From the NCBI GenBank assembly GCA_002773475.1, contig PFBB01000010.1:1-16328 (forward strand): 16,328 nucleotides of DNA, in the 5' to 3' direction. Shown here one piece after another: positions 13,063 through 16,328 of this stretch (the first letter of the stretch is position 1; each line of letters begins with the position of its first letter). The notes under the pieces were generated by a model. It saw nothing but the letters and a program-made list of their open reading frames with translations, was not told the origin of the DNA and did not search any database. A program made the position numbers and the translations under genes. The DNA comes from Candidatus Harrisonbacteria bacterium CG10_big_fil_rev_8_21_14_0_10_44_23 (GTDB lineage: Bacteria > Patescibacteriota > Minisyncoccia > UBA6257 > 1-14-0-10-44-23).

Positions 13063-13109
13063 CCATCCAAGAAAAAACCCCAGCGATTGCGGGGTTTTTT
13101 CTTGGATGG
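13063..13109 (-). terminator. Strong terminator after rpsJ
   Basis: A perfect 19-bp stem (13063-13081 with 13091-13109) with a 9-nt loop lies six bases after the rpsJ TAG. Its centre is AAAAAACCCC/GGGGTTTTTT, so the GC core is followed by a six-T run on both strands. It ends the tuf-rpsJ transcript on the minus strand and could also stop antisense transcription. Confidence 0.9.
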
Positions 13110-13115
13110 GTCCTT

Positions 13116-13442
13116 CTACAATATCTTTATCTCTACATCTACCCCCGCTGGAAGGTTTAAGTTGGAGAGGGATTCGATGATTGCTTGTTTCGGATTAAGG
13201 ATGTCAACAAGTCGCTTGTGCACTCTTAGCTCAAATTGTTCGCGAGAATCTTTGTGAACAAAGGTTGAGCGATTGACAGTGTACTTATGAAACTCGGTTG
13301 GCAAAGGAATGGGACCGCGAACGTCAGCGTCGTGCCGCTTGGCGGTATCCACTATTTGCTTGCAGGAACTATCGATTAGCTTAGTGTCGTAAGCTTTGAT
13401 GCGGATTCTGAGTTTGGATGTGCTTTCTTCTTTCTTTGCCAT
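13116..13442 (-). CDS. rpsJ: Small-subunit ribosomal protein uS10 (S10)
   Basis: uS10 is a 30S head protein and, as NusE, part of transcription antitermination complexes. After a short charged N-terminal extension (MAKKEEST) the family sequence KLRIRIKAYDTKLIDSSCKQ starts, followed by VRGPIPLPTEFHKYTVNRST (near 42-61) and HKDSREQFELRVHKRLVDI. The length is 108. It is separated from tuf by 57 bp that contain a hairpin, and from rplC by a terminator and promoter, so here it belongs to the elongation-factor transcript. Confidence 0.98.
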   Translation of the reverse strand: MAKKEESTSKLRIRIKAYDTKLIDSSCKQIVDTAKRHDADVRGPIPLPTEFHKYTVNRSTFVHKDSREQFELRVHKRLVDILNPKQAIIESLSNLNLPAGVDVEIKIL

Positions 13443-13450
13443 GTTTTTTT

Positions 13451-13485
13451 GGTATTTTCCGCCTATGGGGCGGATAGCCTATACC
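13451..13485 (-). other. Hairpin between tuf and rpsJ
   Basis: The 57-bp tuf-rpsJ spacer holds a two-part hairpin: an inner 6-bp stem TCCGCC/GGCGGA (13458-13463 with 13469-13474) with a 5-nt loop and an outer 5-bp stem GGTAT/ATACC (13451-13455 with 13481-13485). It ends eight bases before the rpsJ ATG. It could tune rpsJ translation or mRNA processing. A run of A follows instead of U, so it does not look like a terminator for the operon strand. Confidence 0.5.
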
Positions 13486-13499
13486 TTAATCCTTATCTA

Positions 13500-14699
13500 C
13501 TACTTGTTAATTTTTAGCACGACTCCAGCTCCGACCGTCTTACCACCTTCTCGAATAGCAAATCGTTGCTGTTCTTCTAGAGCGATTGGGGCAATAAGCT
13601 TAACATTGAGCTTGATAGTGTCTCCCGGCATGACCATCTCAGTGCCTTCTGGCAAGATGACTTCTCCGGTTACGTCAGTGGTTCGAATGTAGAATTGTGG
13701 CTTGTATCCTTTGAAGAATGGAGTGTGTCGACCACCTTCTTCTTTTGATAGAACGTAGATTTCAGCTTCAAACTCGGTGTGAGGAGTTACGGTGCCAGGG
13801 GCAGAGATAACTTGTCCTCGCTCTACGTCTTCTTTCTTTAGACCTCGGAGCAGTAGACCAACGTTGTCACCAGCTTGGGCTTCATCAAGAAGTTTGTTAA
13901 ACATTTCAACTCCGGTGATAACAGTCTTTTGAGTGTCGCGGAGACCAACGATTTCAACTTCGTCGTTAACGTTAATCTTACCTCGCTCAACTCTTCCAGT
14001 GCAAACAGTTCCACGACCTTCGATGGTGAAAATGTCTTCGATAGGCATTAGGAATGGCTTTTCGGTTTCTCGAACTGGGTCGGGGATGTATTCATCCATG
14101 GCTTTAACCAGCTCAACGATTGGCTTAGCGGCTTCATCATCTGGAGAGGTGGTGTCTAAAGCTTTTAGAGCCGATCCTCGGATGATTGGAGCGTTGTCGC
14201 CGTCGTATTCGTATTTGTTTAGAAGTTCGCGAACCTCGGCCTCAACTAGGTCGATAAGCTCTGGGTCGTCAACTTGGTCGGTCTTGTTTAGGAAGACGAT
14301 TATTTTAGGAACACCAACTTGGTGAGCTAGCAGGATATGCTCTCGGGTTTGAGGCATTGGTCCATCAGCGGCGCTGATAACCAAAACTGCTCCGTCCATT
14401 TGGGCGGCACCAGTGATCATGTTTTTGATGTAGTCGGCGTGTCCTGGAGCGTCGATGTGAGCATAGTGACGCTTCTCTGATTCGTATTCAGAGTGGTGAA
14501 TTGAAATGGTTATTCCTCGAGCTTTTTCTTCAGGGCTCTTGTCGAGCTCATCAACGGAAACTTGTTTTTTGGAAAGACCCTTCATGTGCAAAACGTGAGT
14601 AATTGCAGAAGTTAGGGTGGACTTTCCGTGGTCAACGTGACCGATGGTCCCAACGTTTACGTGTGGTTTTGTTCGGTCAAATTTTTCTTTTTCGGCCAT
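13500..14699 (-). CDS. tuf: Elongation factor Tu
   Basis: EF-Tu is the GTPase that delivers aminoacyl-tRNA to the ribosome. The 399 residues include all G-domain motifs: GHVDHGKS (20-27), RGITI, DAPGH, NKTD (usually NKCD) and SALKAL. Domain II has GRGTVCTGRVERG, where the family usually has VVTGR, and domain III ends in GGKTVGAGVV. The effector region RGITISIHHSEYES differs from the common RGITINTAHVEYET. The gene has its own promoter 310-340 bp upstream, with the 271-bp structured element lying in between, and the closing helix of that element ends four bases before the ATG. Confidence 0.99.
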   Translation of the reverse strand: MAEKEKFDRTKPHVNVGTIGHVDHGKSTLTSAITHVLHMKGLSKKQVSVDELDKSPEEKARGITISIHHSEYESEKRHYAHIDAPGHADYIKNMITGAAQMDGAVLVISAADGPMPQTREHILLAHQVGVPKIIVFLNKTDQVDDPELIDLVEAEVRELLNKYEYDGDNAPIIRGSALKALDTTSPDDEAAKPIVELVKAMDEYIPDPVRETEKPFLMPIEDIFTIEGRGTVCTGRVERGKINVNDEVEIVGLRDTQKTVITGVEMFNKLLDEAQAGDNVGLLLRGLKKEDVERGQVISAPGTVTPHTEFEAEIYVLSKEEGGRHTPFFKGYKPQFYIRTTDVTGEVILPEGTEMVMPGDTIKLNVKLIAPIALEEQQRFAIREGGKTVGAGVVLKINK

Positions 14700-14703
14700 A
14701 TTT

Positions 14704-14974
14704 AGTGATTTAGTTATACCCCTATTTTTCTAATTGAAGCTTAAGGAATTGGGGCTAATTTCGCGAAAGCTTTGAGCGAGTGTGTATACCATACCCGAGT
14801 GAAAAGTGACAAAGAAATTGGCACAATTCCTAGCTCCTGATTGGCACGGCGTCTTTGTTTATCTTTTTCGTTTTCTTCTCTCAGCGATTACCCAGCCTGC
14901 TTCGAGTCGAAAGCCTTGAAGGCTAAACAAAGATGCTCGTGTCAATTAAGAAATAGGGGTATTACTACATCACT
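14704..14974 (+). ncRNA. Structured dispersed element, copy 2 (unknown family)
   Basis: This 271-bp element lies between fusA and tuf. Its ends form a long imperfect inverted repeat (14704-14737 with 14942-14974, about 30 pairs, P1). P2 pairs 14738-14762 with 14814-14835 with bulges, and P3 pairs 14845-14861 with 14924-14941 (perfect 10-bp core TCTTTGTTTA, one G-U in plus orientation). It shares with the copy at 6540-6802, in order, ATTGAAGCT (14733), TCGCGAA (14761), TATACCATACC (14785), CAAAGAAATT (14810), TAGCTCCT (14831), CAGCCTGCTTC (14893) and TGTCAATT (14940). Helix arms differ between copies but still pair. On the minus strand it is also the 5' leader of tuf. I did not recognise a known RNA family. 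Confidence 0.65.
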
Positions 14975-15009
14975 CTTATTTGATGGTTAACTTATTTTAA
15001 AGTATTGTA

Positions 15010-15037
15010 ATTCTATATAATTTCTAGCTTATGTCAA
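15010..15037 (-). promoter_or_regulatory. Promoter of tuf-rpsJ
   Basis: On the minus strand a perfect -35 box TTGACA (15032-15037) is followed after 16 bases by TAGAAT (15010-15015), five of six matches to the -10 consensus. It lies in the fusA-tuf gap 20 bp after the fusA stop. The tuf leader would be about 300 nt and contain the whole structured element. No clear terminator separates it from fusA, so read-through is possible. Confidence 0.75.
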
Positions 15038-15057
15038 CAGTGATTTCGTTCAACGGG

Positions 15058-16328
15058 TTATTTTTTTCTCCCTTCGATTATCTCGTTGGCGATATTTGTT
15101 GGAACCTCCTCATAGGCATGAAATTCCATTGAGAAGTTCCCTCGACCTTGGGTCATTGAACGAAGCTTTGTTGCGTAACCAAACATTTCTGATAGAGGCA
15201 CGATGGCATCTATCACTTTTACTAGGGGACGATCGCTCATTCCTTCGATGCGACCACGTTTTGAGTTTAGATCACCGGTAATATCACCCATATATTGCTC
15301 TGGCACAATCACCTGCACATTCATAGTAGGCTCGAGCAAGACTGGCTTGGCTTGGCGGACGGCTTCGGTAAAGGCCATTGATCCAGCAACTTTGAAAGCG
15401 GCTTCAGAAGAGTCAACGTCGTGATAAGTTCCATCGTAGAGAGTGGCTTTTACGTCAACAATCTCATATCCGGCCAGAATTCCGCGAGTAAGGGCTTCTT
15501 TAATACCTTTCTCAACAGCTGGAATATATTCTTGCGGGATTGATCCTCCTTTGACTTCGTTAACAAATTCGAAACCTTCACCTCCTGGTTCTAGTGGTTC
15601 GATGCGGATCCTGGCGTGACCATATTGTCCGCGACCACCAGATTGTTTGATGTATTTTCCTTCACCCTCGGCTGAAGCTCGGATGGTTTCTCGATAGGCA
15701 ACTTGAGGTCGTCCAACATTGGCCTCAACGTTAAACTCTCTCTTAAGTCGATCAACAATGATATCTAGGTGTAGCTCTCCCATTCCGGCGATAAGGGTTT
15801 CCCCTGTCTCCGCATTTCCGGAAACACGGAAGGTTGGGTCTTCTTCGGCTAAACGATTAAGGGCCATACCAAGTCTTTCTTGGTCGGCTTTAGTTTTTGG
15901 CTCGATGCGAATAGAAATAACTGGCTCAGGGACAACAATTCCTTCAAGAATGATTGGCTTTTGTGGGTCGCAAAGTGTATCCCCGGTCTTGGTAGATTTC
16001 ATCCCAACTAATGCGGCAATATTTCCAGCTTGAATCTCCTCAACTTCTTCTCGATCATTGGCGTGCATTCGAAGAATTCGGCCAACTCGTTCTTGTTCGT
16101 CTCGAACACTGTTTAAAATGTAGCTTCCGCGTTTTAGGATCCCCGAATAGACTCGAAAGAAGGTGAGTGATCCAACATAAGGATCACTAGCAATTTTAAA
16201 GGCTAGGGCGGTAAATGGCTCATCGTCAGATGGCTTTCTTTCCTCTTCGGTGTCGTTTTTGGGATTGGTTCCTTTTACTGGAAGGATGTCAGTTGGGGCA
16301 GGAAGATAATCAACTACTGCATCGAGCA
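15058..16328 (-). CDS. fusA: Elongation factor G, C-terminal part (cut by window edge)
   Basis: EF-G is the GTPase that drives ribosomal translocation. The 422 visible codons run from LDAVVDYLPAPTDILPVKG at the end of the G domain to the stop, so about 280 N-terminal residues with the GTP-binding motifs lie outside the window. Domain II shows DEPFTALAFKIASDPYVGSL and RILRMHANDREEVEE. Domains III-V show PEPVISIRIEPKTKADQERL, AGMGELHLDIIVDRLKREFN, the domain IV SGGRGQYGHARI and the C-terminal LSEMFGYATKLRSMTQGRG. The frame is open to the window edge. It ends with TAA. Confidence 0.98.
   Translation of the reverse strand, partial: LDAVVDYLPAPTDILPVKGTNPKNDTEEERKPSDDEPFTALAFKIASDPYVGSLTFFRVYSGILKRGSYILNSVRDEQERVGRILRMHANDREEVEEIQAGNIAALVGMKSTKTGDTLCDPQKPIILEGIVVPEPVISIRIEPKTKADQERLGMALNRLAEEDPTFRVSGNAETGETLIAGMGELHLDIIVDRLKREFNVEANVGRPQVAYRETIRASAEGEGKYIKQSGGRGQYGHARIRIEPLEPGGEGFEFVNEVKGGSIPQEYIPAVEKGIKEALTRGILAGYEIVDVKATLYDGTYHDVDSSEAAFKVAGSMAFTEAVRQAKPVLLEPTMNVQVIVPEQYMGDITGDLNSKRGRIEGMSDRPLVKVIDAIVPLSEMFGYATKLRSMTQGRGNFSMEFHAYEEVPTNIANEIIEGRKK

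Noticed and set aside
6540..14974. Group I intron, RNase P RNA, tmRNA, SRP RNA or T-box identity for the structured elements
   Set aside because: I looked for the conserved core words of these families on both strands and did not find them; the elements lie between genes, so no splicing is required.
229..16328. Recoding of TGA to glycine or tryptophan
   Set aside because: All genes are full-length without any in-frame TGA and tryptophan is encoded by TGG, so there is no sign that TGA is used as a sense codon.
1..16328. tRNA genes, CRISPR arrays, insertion-sequence transposases
   Set aside because: None seen: there are no cloverleaf-like sequences, no regularly spaced repeat arrays and no transposase-like frames.

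Overview
The window looks like bacterial chromosome from a member of the Candidate Phyla Radiation (Patescibacteria). The S10/spc ribosomal-protein cluster lacks rpmD (uL30) between rpsE and rplO, a loss known across that radiation. Several ribosomal proteins are trimmed or carry lysine/alanine/glutamate-rich tails. Gene junctions are very tight and nearly all starts lack a Shine-Dalgarno sequence. I cannot name the lineage more precisely from sequence alone. All 26 genes lie on the minus strand, so transcription runs from high to low coordinates.

In transcription order the window holds: the C-terminal 422 codons of fusA (EF-G), cut by the window edge; a 357-bp gap with a tuf promoter and a 271-bp structured element; tuf (EF-Tu) and rpsJ; a strong bidirectional-type terminator followed at once by a consensus sigma70 promoter and an 84-nt leader; then rplC-rplD-rplW-rplB-rpsS-rplV-rpsC-rplP-rpmC-rpsQ-rplN-rplX-rplE-rpsN. 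A second structured element of 263 bp fills the whole rpsN-rpsH gap. The cluster resumes with rpsH-rplF-rplR-rpsE-rplO-secY and ends at a terminator. After it come a small membrane-anchored coiled-coil protein with its own promoter and Shine-Dalgarno, a second hairpin terminator, pgk (probably leaderless) and a DHH-family phosphoesterase whose start abuts the pgk stop. The last 228 bp hold heptamer repeats and a small branched palindrome but no gene.

The genes form one translation module: ribosomal proteins, the two elongation-factor GTPases, and SecY, which takes up nascent membrane proteins. Glycolytic and phosphoesterase genes replace the adk-map-infA block usually found after secY.

The most interesting signal is the pair of intergenic elements at 6540-6802 and 14704-14974. 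They are nearly the same length and share seven sequence words at almost constant spacing. Each is closed by a long terminal inverted repeat and has two further helices whose two sides differ in a compensating way between copies. Wobble-pair asymmetry suggests that the functional RNA is the plus strand, antisense to the operon. I do not recognise this family. Other points of note are the complete absence of TGA stop codons in 26 genes, the A/U-rich start contexts without Shine-Dalgarno, a shortened uL3 and a phosphoglycerate kinase with an altered substrate-binding motif.
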